From: Thunnus maccoyii
Taxonomy: Eukaryota > Chordata > Actinopteri > Scombriformes > Scombridae
Assembly (NCBI RefSeq): GCF_910596095.1
Contig: NC_056537.1
Location: 2,270,574-2,334,573 of the forward strand
Direction: 5' to 3'
DNA length: 64,000 nucleotides
The notes under the pieces are model-generated. The model did no database searches, had not been told where the DNA came from, and was given only the letters and a program-made list of their open reading frames with translations. Made by a program: the position numbers and the translations under genes. This document shows, one piece after another, positions 37,579 to 49,700 of the stretch. The first letter of the stretch is position 1. Each line of letters opens with the position of its first letter.

Positions 37579-37862
37579 AGCTGCAATATATAGATTACCA
37601 GCTTGTCAGAATGTTATTAGACAACTATTTTAATAATCAATTAATTGTTTATTTAGCTCATCATGGTATCAGAACCCCAAACATTCTCTGGTTGCAGCTT
37701 AATGTGAGGATTGCTGCTTTCCTCTGTGTTATATTGTTAATTGGAAACTGGGTGTCGTTGGGATTCGGACTGTTGGTCGGACAAAACAAGACATTTGAAG
37801 ACATCACCTCAAACTCTGGGAACAAGAGATTTTATGAAATAAATTAATAAATAGTTGCAGCC
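37579..37862 (+). mobile_element. MITE family B, complete copy
   Basis: It runs from GCTGCAATATATAG to ATAGTTGCAGC, with GGACTGTTGGTCGGACAAA and GAAGACATCACC inside. A 78-codon open frame across it is part of the repeat. Confidence 0.8.
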
Positions 37863-39552
37863 TTATATCTTTTATCCATCATGTTTATTACATGTCCTGT
37901 ATGAGGTCTGCGTGTTGCCCGTGCAGCTTGTATAACATGCACGTATAATTTAAAGCGGAAAAGATCTGATGTTCTGCTTGATGCAGTAAAATGTTTGAAT
38001 AAAGAGCACCAATGTTTAATTTATGCAACCATTACATTGCAACCGTGTCACTGGAAATACTTGTTAGAAACCAGACCCCCTTTTTTTTGTCAGATACTGA
38101 CATTATGAAACACGGCCAAACAATTAGAAGAAATAACCTATGAAGAAAAAAAGGAACTTGGATCAACTTATGCTGATTGTAAACTGAAATGGTTTCAGGG
38201 AATACTACGAGGAATGATCCAGGATTGACTGATAAAATAATAACAAGCTGAGCTTTTGAGTTTTCAGGTTGAGTTATGAAAACCTTTCCAGTTAATTTCT
38301 ATGAAGATCAACTGGAGGCTTGAACAACATGCATGTAGCTGTTTATGGTTTGTAGATACAGGTCTTTTTAAATCAGCGGACAGCAGCATGAAATGTCAAA
38401 TGCTTTCATGGTTTCTGAGGCGTGAACGCGGTCTGAATCAGGCTGAGCGAGTAGTAATGTGACTCGGTGACGTTGGAGCATATTTACATGACAGATGGTG
38501 CGTGTGAGGGAGTCTGTTATTCTGGCTCTCGTCCGTCATCCGCCCTCCACCGGGGGTTTCTGCTTTTATTCCCAAACATCAACACACAGGACGTGCTTCA
38601 ACCTCTCCTGGCATCTCTGAATGTTCTCATCTTTCTACTGCCACCATCAAACTGTTCTGGCTTCATTTACTCCTGAGTTTGAAATGCTTTCGTTGGGCAT
38701 GAAATTCACTCGTGTTCCAGGAGTACCTGGTGTGAAATGAGCTCCGTCGAGATTGTCGAGGTTTGCACAGCAACACTCTGAGCTTTACTCCAAAGATTGG
38801 CCCGTCCTTCAGTCCTCACATGAACACACAGATAAAGAGGTCATGAACTGATCTGTTATCAGCTGTGTAGAGATGCAGTGAACTACGAGGTGACGCGCCA
38901 ACATTCCTGCCTTCTTCTTCACCTTTGTGCTGCATTGTCATCATCATCTGCTGTTTTGAGAGGCAGGAGAAGCGTCTGAACTTCAGACGCTGGCAACTGT
39001 GGTTCAAATTCACCCTCGATTTTCCAACAGAGACATTGAAAATTAGATGGTCTCTTGTATTTGTTGAATGAGGGGAACCATTCCACAAGAACCACAGACA
39101 TCAACAAACTCTTATCTTAATCACTGCCAGACCGGCCTGCGGGCACCGAACTCCTCTGGATAAATAATTCACTTTGACACAAAACTAAACTTTAAACATG
39201 AACTCTGATGTCTTTAATCTGAGGTCGGGCCCCTTATTGTCTTTCCTGTGATAAGAATTTATTAACTGCAGCACATGAAGCCTCTCAGATGGTCCCAGAC
39301 TGCGGTCACATGATAGGTTTTTTTTTTGTGCATATGATGAACCAAATTAACTGAAGAGTCTGTCCTCGTCAGTCGCCCAAAAACGACCTGTTACGACCAA
39401 TTACTATGGCTGCTATCTAGCGTTGTAGTAACTGTGAGGTGGAGCAGTGGTGCAGGTCACATGATGTATATATATGTGGACACATTTCCTCATTCAGAGG
39501 AGGAGGGTGGATGGAGGCTTTAACCCAACAGTGGACTTTATCCACTCTGGTC

Positions 39553-40040
39553 GCCAGAATAAAACCTAACCCCTAACCCTAACCCTAACCCCTAACCCCT
39601 AACCCCTAACCCTAACCAAGTGGTCTTTGTGCCTAAACCTAACCAGACCTTAACCACAGCGTTGTCACACTGTAAAACATCATTATTCAACGGGTAGAAA
39701 AGTTAATATGCTATGTTTGTAGAAATGTTGATATGATACGTAATTCACGTGTTGAAACGTATATATTCAATGTTTCTGTGGTTTGCAGAAACGTTCAACG
39801 CCAAAGTTTTCTTCTGGTGACTGGGTTGGACTTTACCACAGGAGACGCTGTTTGTTTCCTGTTTACAATCGCCAGTTGGGACAGTTTAACCTTAACCCCC
39901 GCGGTTATTATTGTAGCCATGACGATGAAGATGGCCACATGTTTCTCTAATCTTTACAAAATGATCATTTTAACCCAAACCATCATCTTTCCCTACACCT
40001 AACCAGACCTGAACCACAGCGTTGTCTCATAAAACATCAT
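39553..40040 (+). repeat. Telomere-like CCCTAA array followed by family G repeat copies
   Basis: About 60 bases (39556-39616) are (C)CCTAAC repeats of 6-7 bp, like vertebrate telomere repeats. They run straight into the family G repeat (AACCAAGTGGTCTTTGTGCC), and a second G piece follows at 39965. Confidence 0.8.
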
Positions 40041-42699
40041 TATTGATTAACAGTGATGTGTGACAGTTTTGGAAAACACAGACAGATGATGTCGTCCTGC
40101 TGATTATTGCTGATAGAGACGCCAGATTATGTGTCGTTCTGGAGTCACATGATCAAACCACGTATCTGCTCATTTAATTCGGAGCACTCTTTGTAACTGA
40201 GGCTCCTTTTAGATGCAACACAATTAGATTATCTACAGTTTGAATCTTGTTTCAAATCCCCACGAGGAGACTGTTCTCACGTAAAGCATGACAGCATTCG
40301 TCGTTTGTTCAAGCACTTTGACGACCCTGTTTTCCTGACAAGCGACCTCTTGTGGTTAGAGATTAAATGATTTGTCGATTTACAGAAAATTAAACTGCAA
40401 CCAGTTTGATTATGGATTAATTGTTCCAGTCCTTCTTGGGTTTTTGGGCCTTTTTTAGTCAGATAAATAAAGCAATTTAAACTGATGCACATGTATTTGT
40501 CACTGAAATGTGGCCAATGTGTGCTGCACATAAGTTTTCTGTCGTTCTCACACAGATCAGATGCTCTATACAGACAGAGCAAATGCAATTTAACGATTAC
40601 TAGAGTAGAATAGTGGTGTGTAAGACCCTGCTGAAGGGTGCGCTTACAAAAACAATAGGCGTTGGTGTTTTCACCCGTGTCATCTGCTGCCCTTTAGAGA
40701 GACGGTTGGGTCAACAAAGCATGTGACTTCTCACTTTTCATCTAACAATCGTTTCTTTTAACCACGACAATCTTTCCCAAACTCAACTAAATAGTTTTAG
40801 ATGCCTAAACTTAAACAAACCACAGAGGTGATAGATGTAAAAAAAAAAAAAAAAAAAAGACAGAAAGACAAGTTAAAAATGAATCAGAAACATTCTTATC
40901 ATTAATCATCATCATCACGTCTGCTCTGCTCTCTGCCAAGCATCAGATGGAAGTGGTTTCAGCTCAGACTTAAAGCCATTAAGCAGTCGTACATCCATAC
41001 ATTTCCTGCGACGCTGCGGTACAGACGGCTTTGAAAAATGATCCTTCTTCTCTGAGTCAAATTATCTCCAATCCTACAGTGGAAAACTGGCAGGAAAACA
41101 AAGAAAGGAAAATACTTTGATTCTAAACCAACTTATCTGAAAGGGGGGGCGGGGGGGTTCCTGCTTTTCCTTATTTGTTTTTATCATCCTCATTTCTTCA
41201 TTTTTATAAATACACAGCTAATTCATGTGTCTCCTTCAATACATCTTACTGACGGTTATAAGAAATATTACTGGCAGCCACTGCCCCACTTACAGTACAG
41301 TAATAATCCACCTTTCCCACTACAGGAACTCATAACCTCTTCTGTTTCCAGTATACTCTCTCCCCACCTTTGTGGCGCCTTCCTGAACCTAAATTTCAAC
41401 ACAACCCAGAAGTTGGTACTAAAACCAACATCCAGGAAATTAATATTGTTGGACATGTGTTTAGATAAGCACTGCAAGGATGCCAACAGTATCTCAATGA
41501 AGACTAAACCAGCAGTGAGGTCCAAACCGGAGGCCAGATGCATAAACGATGCACACGCACACAAAAACCATGCATACGCCATTTCCTGCACATAAACTGG
41601 TATTTATAAACACTTAATGTTGTTGATGTGAACACCTCACACTGACTTCAGACCAGCATACTCATGTCTTTCTAAAGTTGGTGACCAGCTGCACTGATTT
41701 TACTGCATTTACACAGCGATCTGTAAGATGCCAAAGAAAGATGCATTTATAAATGTAACGGTGATTAAATACCTCTTTGATCAATTGTATCATTCTTTTA
41801 ATTTACATAGGCTGTTAATATTCTTTTTATTTCATCCTTAGTTGCGACAAAGCTTATAAAGTTGGTTTAGATATGAGCTACTAACTAATAATTGATCACA
41901 TTTCTGAGATATCATGTTGATGATGGTTTACAGGTTCATGTGATGAATGATATGGATGCACAGCTGTGCGTAACACAACTGGTGAAAATACATTTATTCT
42001 TCTTTCCTGTTTGTTTCATTGACAGGTTACAGACTAGTGCAGTAGACAGCAATTTGATATGAAAACAGCTGGTTAGGGGCGTCTGCATCCATTTATGGCT
42101 GATTATGGGAGTGGAAATGAGGCTCATGCCGAGTTTCACAATGACTAAGATTCATAAAACAGAACTTTGCGTACACACAACTCTATAAATCTGACGAAAA
42201 CAATGCATCTGCATATTTCTGGCTTCAGTTTTAGTCGTGATTCTAGTGAGTTTTATGCATCTGGTATTCAGATAGCAGCACATGGTTGTAGAGTAACACT
42301 TAAACTCACTGAGACACTGCAAATGACTGAAGTACAAATTTCAGGCTCCTGATTGGTGTCTCTGTCTGCTCTCTGACTGGATGTTTGGTTCAACCAGCTG
42401 TAGATGAGACGCAGAGATGCAGCAAACACCGAACCTCAATGAGACATTTGGCGGGGAAGCCTGTCATTATGGCCTGAGGCTTCGGCTCTGGTCAGAAGAC
42501 GACTAGATGTAGACAGAAAAGCAGCGGTCTCTCCGGCAGAAATCCCCGCTCCAATCCCTGGGTGTCAACTGACTTCCTCTCTGTGACCTCTGACCTCTGG
42601 GGTGCCATGGAAAGAAGTCAAAAACTATTCATGTCTCTGATGACAGAAATAGTCAAGAGATAATTCAAACGTTTAACCTCATGTAAGACAAACCACACA
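40041..42699. other. No gene seen
   Basis: Contains a 20-base A run near 40838, a family B-like remnant near 40365, and overlapping opposite-strand frames at 41227-41595 that show no known domain. Confidence 0.5.
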
Positions 42700-43430
42700 T
42701 CCTGTGGAGGGAAACAATGGCTGCAGAAGTTAAATTTGTATTATTTGAATCTGGGCCAGCTGAGGAAGAGAACCGGCCTCAGGAACCGTTGATCCAGTTT
42801 TATACAGCAGTCATCCAGTCTGTTCTCTGCACGTCCATCACTGTCTGTCTGGTTGGGTCCGTCATCAAACAGGAACAATCAGGTCTGCAGAAAAGATTAT
42901 CGGTGCCACCCTGTCCAACGTCCAGGATCTGTACACCTCGAGAGACAGGAAACAGGCAGGAAAATCACTGCAGACCCGTCACACCCTGAACATAACCTTT
43001 CCCACCTTTTCCCTTCTGGTAGATGCGACACAACACTGTTCACACAGGAACAGCTTCTTCCTCCTCGCCGTCACACTTATGATCAGTTAACTCACTGTGG
43101 TACTGTGCAGTAACACTGGTCACCTTAATACCCACTGCATCTATGCATTATATACATCTATGTTAGTCTAAAATACAAATGTGCAATATATTCCACTCAC
43201 TACTGTATAACTGAACAGGCCGTACATAACCACCTACTATATGTATATATAGTAACGTCATTTCTTTTATATATTAATATTTTAATATTTATCTCATCAC
43301 TCTTCACTTCTTTGCACTATTTATATCCTTTTAAACTGTGAGAGTCAAATTCCTTTTATGTGTAAACATATTTGGCCATTAAAGATGATTCTGATTCTGA
43401 TTTAAGAGACAATTGAAGTTAAATAAAAAC
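42700..43430 (+). mobile_element. LINE 3' fragment (reverse transcriptase end plus tail)
   Basis: Two overlapping plus-strand frames carry pieces of the C-terminal domain of fish non-LTR reverse transcriptases (QFYTAVIQSVLCTSITVC in one, ITADPSHPEHNLSHLFPSGR in the other), so a frameshift separates them. The tail ends in GATTCTGATTCTGATTT, a microsatellite-like 3' end typical of these elements. It is 5'-truncated. Confidence 0.75.
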
Positions 43431-43640
43431 AATGAAATAATTATGTAAGGGGTAATGTACAGCGAGCGGGTCGTTATTGTGAAATGAACCCCGGCAGGGT
43501 GATGCAGGTCTTGAATCACAGATTTTTGTCAGCGACAGTATTTTGGAGTCATGAAGCAGCTCTCTTTTTATTGTGTGTGGATAAATTTTTCAGTTACGTT
43601 TCTATTCTCGTAGTGTAACCCTTACGAAAAAAACACATGC

Positions 43641-43681
43641 GAGTTATCACATGTGAAGTGCTGTTTCACATGTGATAACTC
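43641..43681. repeat. 17-bp perfect hairpin containing CACATGTG
   Basis: GAGTTATCACATGTGAA (43641-43657), a 7-base loop and its exact reverse complement (43665-43681). It begins the CACATGTG-rich array that follows. Confidence 0.85.
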
Positions 43682-43935
43682 ACATGTGTTTTAACATGTG
43701 AAATATTCAGGGGCACATGTGGTTTTCGTACGTTTCACATGTGATGCATTCAGGGGAAAATGTGGTTTTCGGACGTTTCACATGTGAAACTTCAGGGGCA
43801 CATGTGGTTTTCGGACGTTTCACATGTGAAACTTCAGGGGCACATCTGGTTTTCGGATGTTTCACATGTGATACATTCAGGAGCACATGTGGTTTTCGGA
43901 CGTTTCACATGTGAAGCATTCACAGGCACATGTGG
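43682..43935 (+). repeat. About 42-bp tandem units with palindromic CACATGTG cores
   Basis: Five to six units of the form GGTTTTCGGACGTTTCACAT, then GTGAAACTTCAGGGG. Each unit has one or two CACATGTG palindromes (E-box type). Open frames across it are artefacts of the period. Confidence 0.88.
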
Positions 43936-45397
43936 CAACATTCACAATGGATTTGTGAATGTTTATCCAACACGGAGAATATGTTCATTTTTATGAGTCA
44001 TTTTCTGTCAGATGAGTATTAACAGAAGCTGCTGTCACTCTGTTAGCCCTCACGTCCTGATGGGAATTATGACAAATGCCCTCAGATACAACCCTGAAAC
44101 TGTTTTATAAACCAAGTTACAACACCATCTGTACGACATCGCCCCCCCCCCCCCTGAGTAAACAATGCTGAGAAGAACTGATATAATTGATACTGATTGC
44201 TGATTCCTGGTGTACAGGGTGTAGAGGGACTGAACACACTCCAGTGTTGGTGGTGATGGTTGGAGATGTGTTTTGGTGTGAGGATGTGTTGGTCACTGAG
44301 GAAGTTGTGCAGTGATTGTCGGTGTTGAAGGGGATGTGGGAGGCATCCCACAGCATCCTCGGTTCCCCTGAGGTGATTCACTGGTGTGGAACCAGGATAC
44401 TACAAATGTTTACACTGAGGGTGGTGCCAGAAGAAAGGTCAGGAGGTCATTAGGATGAATCATCTAGGGAGCAGCCAGTACCTTCCAAAATACGCCACCA
44501 AACTGTTGGTAAAGTGGAAATTTGAAGCTGAGGATACTGATGTTCCTCGTATACTGATACAGATTGGAGCATTAACAGATCATTAGTGTCTGATAATCAA
44601 ACACAGACATTTAATTTAACCTCCTGAATGCTGCTTTCTTTAAGTTACTTTAAATTCCTGTTGTTTCCATTATTTTATTGACAAAAAACAAAACAAAACC
44701 AACAAAAAAACCCAAAACAAAACAAAACAAAATAATGAGTCAATTATTCAAATGCATTAAATTCAAATATTCCAGACTCTCTGAAAACTATTGGGAGCAA
44801 ATAAATTTTAAATAGCTGGAAAATAAATGTGGATTTAGTTTCCTACAATATGAGGTTATGCAGTCATGTCATTTTGCCAAATACATCCCAAATGTTTGCA
44901 CAGACTTAAACATGGAAAAACTATCGGCTCCTAAAATCACATGTAAAAGCACATGGCAAAGCTTTCATGATCCACTATTGTGCTGACACAGACTGCTAGA
45001 GGAGTAGAACAGACATTTATTTATATGACAGAATTTGTGGATGACCAGTTTGAAACCAATTCAGAGGGATTCCTCCAGCTGTGACTCCCATAAACTCACT
45101 GAACAGAAACAATATAAAACCAGTCAGAAGGTCAAAAGAGACTCGTGTTTTTTTTTTTTTCTTCCTGCAGACAGACTGTAACACTTCACACTGTCATTAA
45201 AAGCGTTGGGTTTGTCTCTGCTGCTTATTCTGTCAGTCTGTCAGCACTTAGAAACACATCAGGACACATAACACCACAGTTTCTCCTTGTTGGGGTTGAG
45301 ACTCGATGTGGGAGGTTTGTAACACTCATATGTTGAATCTTAGCTCTGGGATATTCTTTAAACACTTAATTTAAGCCTCAGATGTTGTGTTATTCCT
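43936..45397. other. No gene seen
   Basis: Holds a C run at 44142, an AAAAC-type low-complexity stretch (44685-44735) and an old dispersed repeat near 44430. A 99-codon minus-strand frame at 44082 is Ser, Thr and His rich and looks repeat-derived. Confidence 0.5.
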
Positions 45398-46112
45398 TAC
45401 ACGTCTTACAAAAAGCAGTGTGTAGTCGGGGTCACATTTCACATGTCTATGAGTTGTTAACAGCTCCACCAAATAGTGATTTTTCCCTCTAAACTTCTCA
45501 CATGCTGTCATTTCAATAAATGTTCAAATGATCCAATATTTCAGCAAAAATCAAAGATTAGAGAAAAAGTCCAAAAACTGAAAACAGATTTGTGTATCAG
45601 AACTTTGTTTTTTCTTCTTTCCTCTCCCATTAATCATCTCACCACCCCTCAGATTTATCTGCTGACCCTTTGGAGGGGCCCGACCCCTAGGTTGGGAACC
45701 ACTGGACTAAACTAGCTAACTGTATATAAAGTAGTGTAAACTAGCTCCACCTCCAGCAGCTACAACAGTAACATGCTGCTCTAACACTGATGCTTCACTA
45801 TTAATAATCTAATGATGTCATATATAATAATATATCAGTCAGAGGGACCAAACCACTACTTTTACTGCAATACTTTAACTACATCAAGCTCATAATACTT
45901 ATGTACTTTTACTGCAATACTTTAACTACATCAAGCTCATAATACTTATGTACTTTTACTGCAATACTTTAACTACATCAAGCTCATAATACTTATGTAC
46001 TTTTACTGTAGTAGGATTTTTCATGCAGGACTTTTACTTGTAATGGAGTATTTTTACATTGCTGTATTGGTACTTTTACATAAATAAAGGATCTGAAAAC
46101 TTCTTCCACTGC
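45398..46112 (-). mobile_element. MITE family A, partial copy with three 47-bp units
   Basis: It runs from CTTACAAAAAGCAGTGTGTA through the shared interior and three 47-bp units to the terminus CTTCTTCCACTGCTGG. It is nearly identical to 14010-14640, so this family has been active fairly recently. Confidence 0.85.
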
Positions 46113-46676
46113 TGGATAAAGGCAGAAACAAGTTTTTAAAATGTACCTTGACGTTGTCGTACCTGCTTCTTTATCTTTTACTGTACACAGAGTATCATTG
46201 TTATTGCTCCTCGTCACCTCCTTTTGAATAAATTTGCTGAAATGTTGTTGATGGAAACATAATGATTCACCTCTTTTTGCCAAAATTTCAGAAATTTGCT
46301 TAAAACATGTGCAATATTTTAATGGAAATGCTGTCTCTGGGTGGAGCAAACTGATATCTGCATTTTTTAAACCTTTCCAAATGTAGGAAATATCTGAAAT
46401 ATATCATCATTTGAATAAGCTACACTTCTCTTCCTCTTGAAAAAAAAATTCAATAGTATACCGACCTCAACCCGAATCCTAATCCTATCCATTCATGAAC
46501 ACTTGCACCACAAATGTGACCCCTAATTAAATAAATTACAGATCTGGAGAGCGAAGAAGCCACAGAATAAAGACGATAAAATAAAGTCATTACTCTTCAA
46601 TTACAGCGGTCATGAGAAAGTTTATGCAAGAAAAGCTCAATATTTATTATTTCTATCTTCTCTTTCCCTCTCCTCA

Positions 46677-46702
46677 GGATGATTGACAGCTGCTCCTCCT
46701 GA
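46677..46702 (+). promoter_or_regulatory. Splice acceptor and short upstream ORF in hyal4 leader
   Basis: A pyrimidine tract ending CCTCTCCTCAG places a likely acceptor just before 46678. The first ATG after it (46679) opens a 7-codon ORF ending in TGA at 46700-46702, 8 bases before the hyal4 start. The acceptor implies at least one 5' non-coding exon further upstream. Confidence 0.5.
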
Positions 46703-46710
46703 ACCCCAGG

Positions 46711-49700
46711 ATGCCTGTGGTGCCAGTGGGCGGGACATCCTCCTCCCAGCATGTGGTACCTGTCGCCCTCACCTGCTCCTGGCTGCTGCTGCTTTTCCAC
46801 GCTGCCTTCGGTCAGAAACCCGCCAAGCTGCCTCTGATCGGCCGGAAGCCCTTCATTGCAGCCTGGAACGCCCCGCTGGACATGTGCACCATCAAGTACA
46901 ATGTCACTACCAACCTTGACCACCTCTTCCAGATCCATGGGAGCCCGCGTGCTGGTTGGACAGGCCAGAACATCACCATCTTCTACGCCAATCGGCTGGG
47001 GTTTTACCCCTACTACACGCCGCAGGGTACCGCCGTGCACGGTGGTGTGCCACAGAACTGCAGCCTGGACCTGCACCTGTTCAAGGCCTACCAGGACATC
47101 AACCACTTCATCCCTGCAGAAGACTTCCGTGGCCTGGCTGTCATCGACTGGGAGTTCTGGCGGCCTCAGTGGAGCCGTAACTGGCACAAGAAGGACATCT
47201 ACCGTAGAAAGTCGAGGGAGCTTACCTCCAAGGCGTACTTCAACGTGACAGCGGCGCAGGTGGAAGAGCTGGCACGGCGGCGCTTTGAGAAGAGCGCCCG
47301 GGCGTTCATGCAGAGGACTATTCAGCTTGGGACGCGCCTTCGCCCCAACGGCCTCTGGGGTTTCTACCTCTACCCTGACTGCCACAACTACAACCTGCAT
47401 GACCAGAACTACACAGGCTTCTGCCCCCTGCTGGAGAGCCTGAGGAACGACGAGCTGCTGTGGCTGTGGAACAGCAGCACAGCGCTCTTCCCCTCCGTGG
47501 CGATCAGGAAAAGTAACACCAACAGCATCAGCAACCTGCACTTCTCCCAGAACAGGATACGAGAGTCGCTCCGCGTTGCCTCGTTGACCTCGAAGGAGTA
47601 CGAACTCCCCACCTACGTGTACCTGAGGCTGGGCTACCGAGACGAAGCCATGGCCTTCCTCACCACAGTAAGAACAGTTTGTAACAAGAATGTAGTTGTT
47701 TTACTGTCTTAAAGGACAAGTTCACAATTTTTCAAGTCTTAAAACATCAGTGAGGTGTCCATATGAACAGTGAAATAGGTTCCACACAGTCATTTAGTGC
47801 AAAAATGCATTAAAAGTTGAGCTTAGTCATATCAAGTGGATATCTGACACATTTACAGTCTTTTTAGTATCAAATTCCCTCTTTGTGTTTCAGTGTTTCC
47901 CTGTTGAGCTGCGGTGGAAGTATAGTAACAAAAAGAGGGACTTTGGCACTAAAAAGACTGTAACTGTGAAGCTGTTTTAATTGTATGTTTGCCTTCTGTC
48001 TGTGATAAGCAATGAAAAAACAAGCTCTACTCTTATGATCCCTGTATAAATGACTAAACAAATACTGCTACTTCCACTTAGAAGTCAGCAGTCTAAAAAA
48101 AATCCAATTAACATTTCAAATAAAAAATGTGCTCCTGATCTCAAATCTGAGTGGAAAAAGAAAGTGATTCTCATTTTGAACAGACTTGTTCAGCCCTAAA
48201 TGCAACCAGGCTCCAGCAACAAATATTTGAGCCTAACCCCAAATTTTTTCTGGTCTTTAAACGCTGGCATTTTAATGAAGTAGAGCACAACTTTACTTCG
48301 AGGGTGGGGGAATGTTATAGCGCTGCGCATGACAAGACGTACGCAGACTGCGAGCTGAAAGGTTGGTGCTGCTGCCTCAACTACAACATATGTCAGCGCT
48401 GAGATTGATCCATAAACATTATAGAGAGCAATCTGTGTTTGTTTTACATGGCACAAACAGAGCTCTCAAAAATCACAAAACACCTTTCATATATGTTGAG
48501 TTTTTCCTCTTTTTTCTCTACAATTGTGTATCTATAACAGCTTGAAATGTCCTCTCAAAATACAACTATGACTGTAATTAATATATGGAAGTCTTACTGT
48601 CACTAAATGTAATCCGAAATTTGATCAGAAACATCAATTTGTTGCCCACACCTGTCTATATGTGGGATTGTTTCCTTTGAGCTCATTAGATACCTGAAGC
48701 CATAACACAACTAATTGATAAATCGACTTATAATTTCATCTCTGGTCTCCTTTCTCTCTGTCTGTTGAGTACAAATGATCCCTTTCATTTGTCACTTTAA
48801 TCAATTAAAAGCTCTAGTGTCAGCTCATATCATAGTTTAGGTTTAGCTTTACTCTTAACCAAGCCAACACAACTTTTCATTTTTAGATGAATGTATTGTG
48901 GAGAATTTCCATAATTTTCACAGTATCAACTATTGCAACTTATATATAGATGTTTAATAAAGGCACTACAATGCACACAAATCTCTGACATCAAGATTTG
49001 TACAGTGACTGTTTGCACTGACTCACAGTCAGGAAGGTCAAAGTTTACTCACCGCTGCCATCTAGTGGACGTCCAGAGAAAAGCAGCTTACTAAATAAAA
49101 GCCCTCTGTGGCTGAACAGCATGACTGTCAATAAAACCAGAGGAAGTTTTTTTTTATCTTACGAGCCCGACTGGACAGCAGACTCAGTTATGAGTTTTAA
49201 AAATAAGTTTTTAAATATCTATGTCAATGTATTTTCATTCACATAGTAGAAAAACAAAAATACATCTATATATGCATCTATTTTTGTACATTTTTGGACA
49301 GAGTTTAAATATTTTAGGTTTGCCTTTACAAATTATTTACATTCAGTAATAAAGATTAAAAGAGATCAATTCCGAAAAGCAGTGTGTTGTTTTTGTTAAA
49401 TAATTTTCTTTTTATTTGTCTGATAATTTAGCTTGACTTGTCCCTCGCTGAAACTCTAAATGATTGTTTCCGTCATGTTTGGACTCTAAAAGTTCATAAA
49501 GACAAGGGTTTTTTTGACTGTTCAATGGGCCTTGTGTATGTGTGTTAGTGATGGAGACAGTGACATGTGATGTGTCTTCTCCTGTGTGTGTTTCCTGCAG
49601 AAAGACTTGATCCACACCATCGGGGAGAGCGCTGCTCTGGGAGCTGCAGGATTCGTCATCTGGGGCGACCTGAACCTGACCTCATCACGGGTAGGTGTCC

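Larger units (their letters stand above)
33650..39550. other. No supported gene in about 5.9 kb
   Basis: AT-rich sequence with a family B MITE (37579) and the weak minus-strand exon candidate (34604). Other open frames are under 90 codons and show no domains. Confidence 0.55.

Noticed and set aside
41227..41595. 122-codon plus frame and 107-codon minus frame at the same place
   Set aside because: Opposite-strand overlap with no motifs; likely chance.
46597..47541. 314-codon minus-strand frame opposite hyal4 exon 1
   Set aside because: Antisense of a GC-rich coding exon; the composition (Val, Gly, Arg, Glu) is typical of an antisense shadow.
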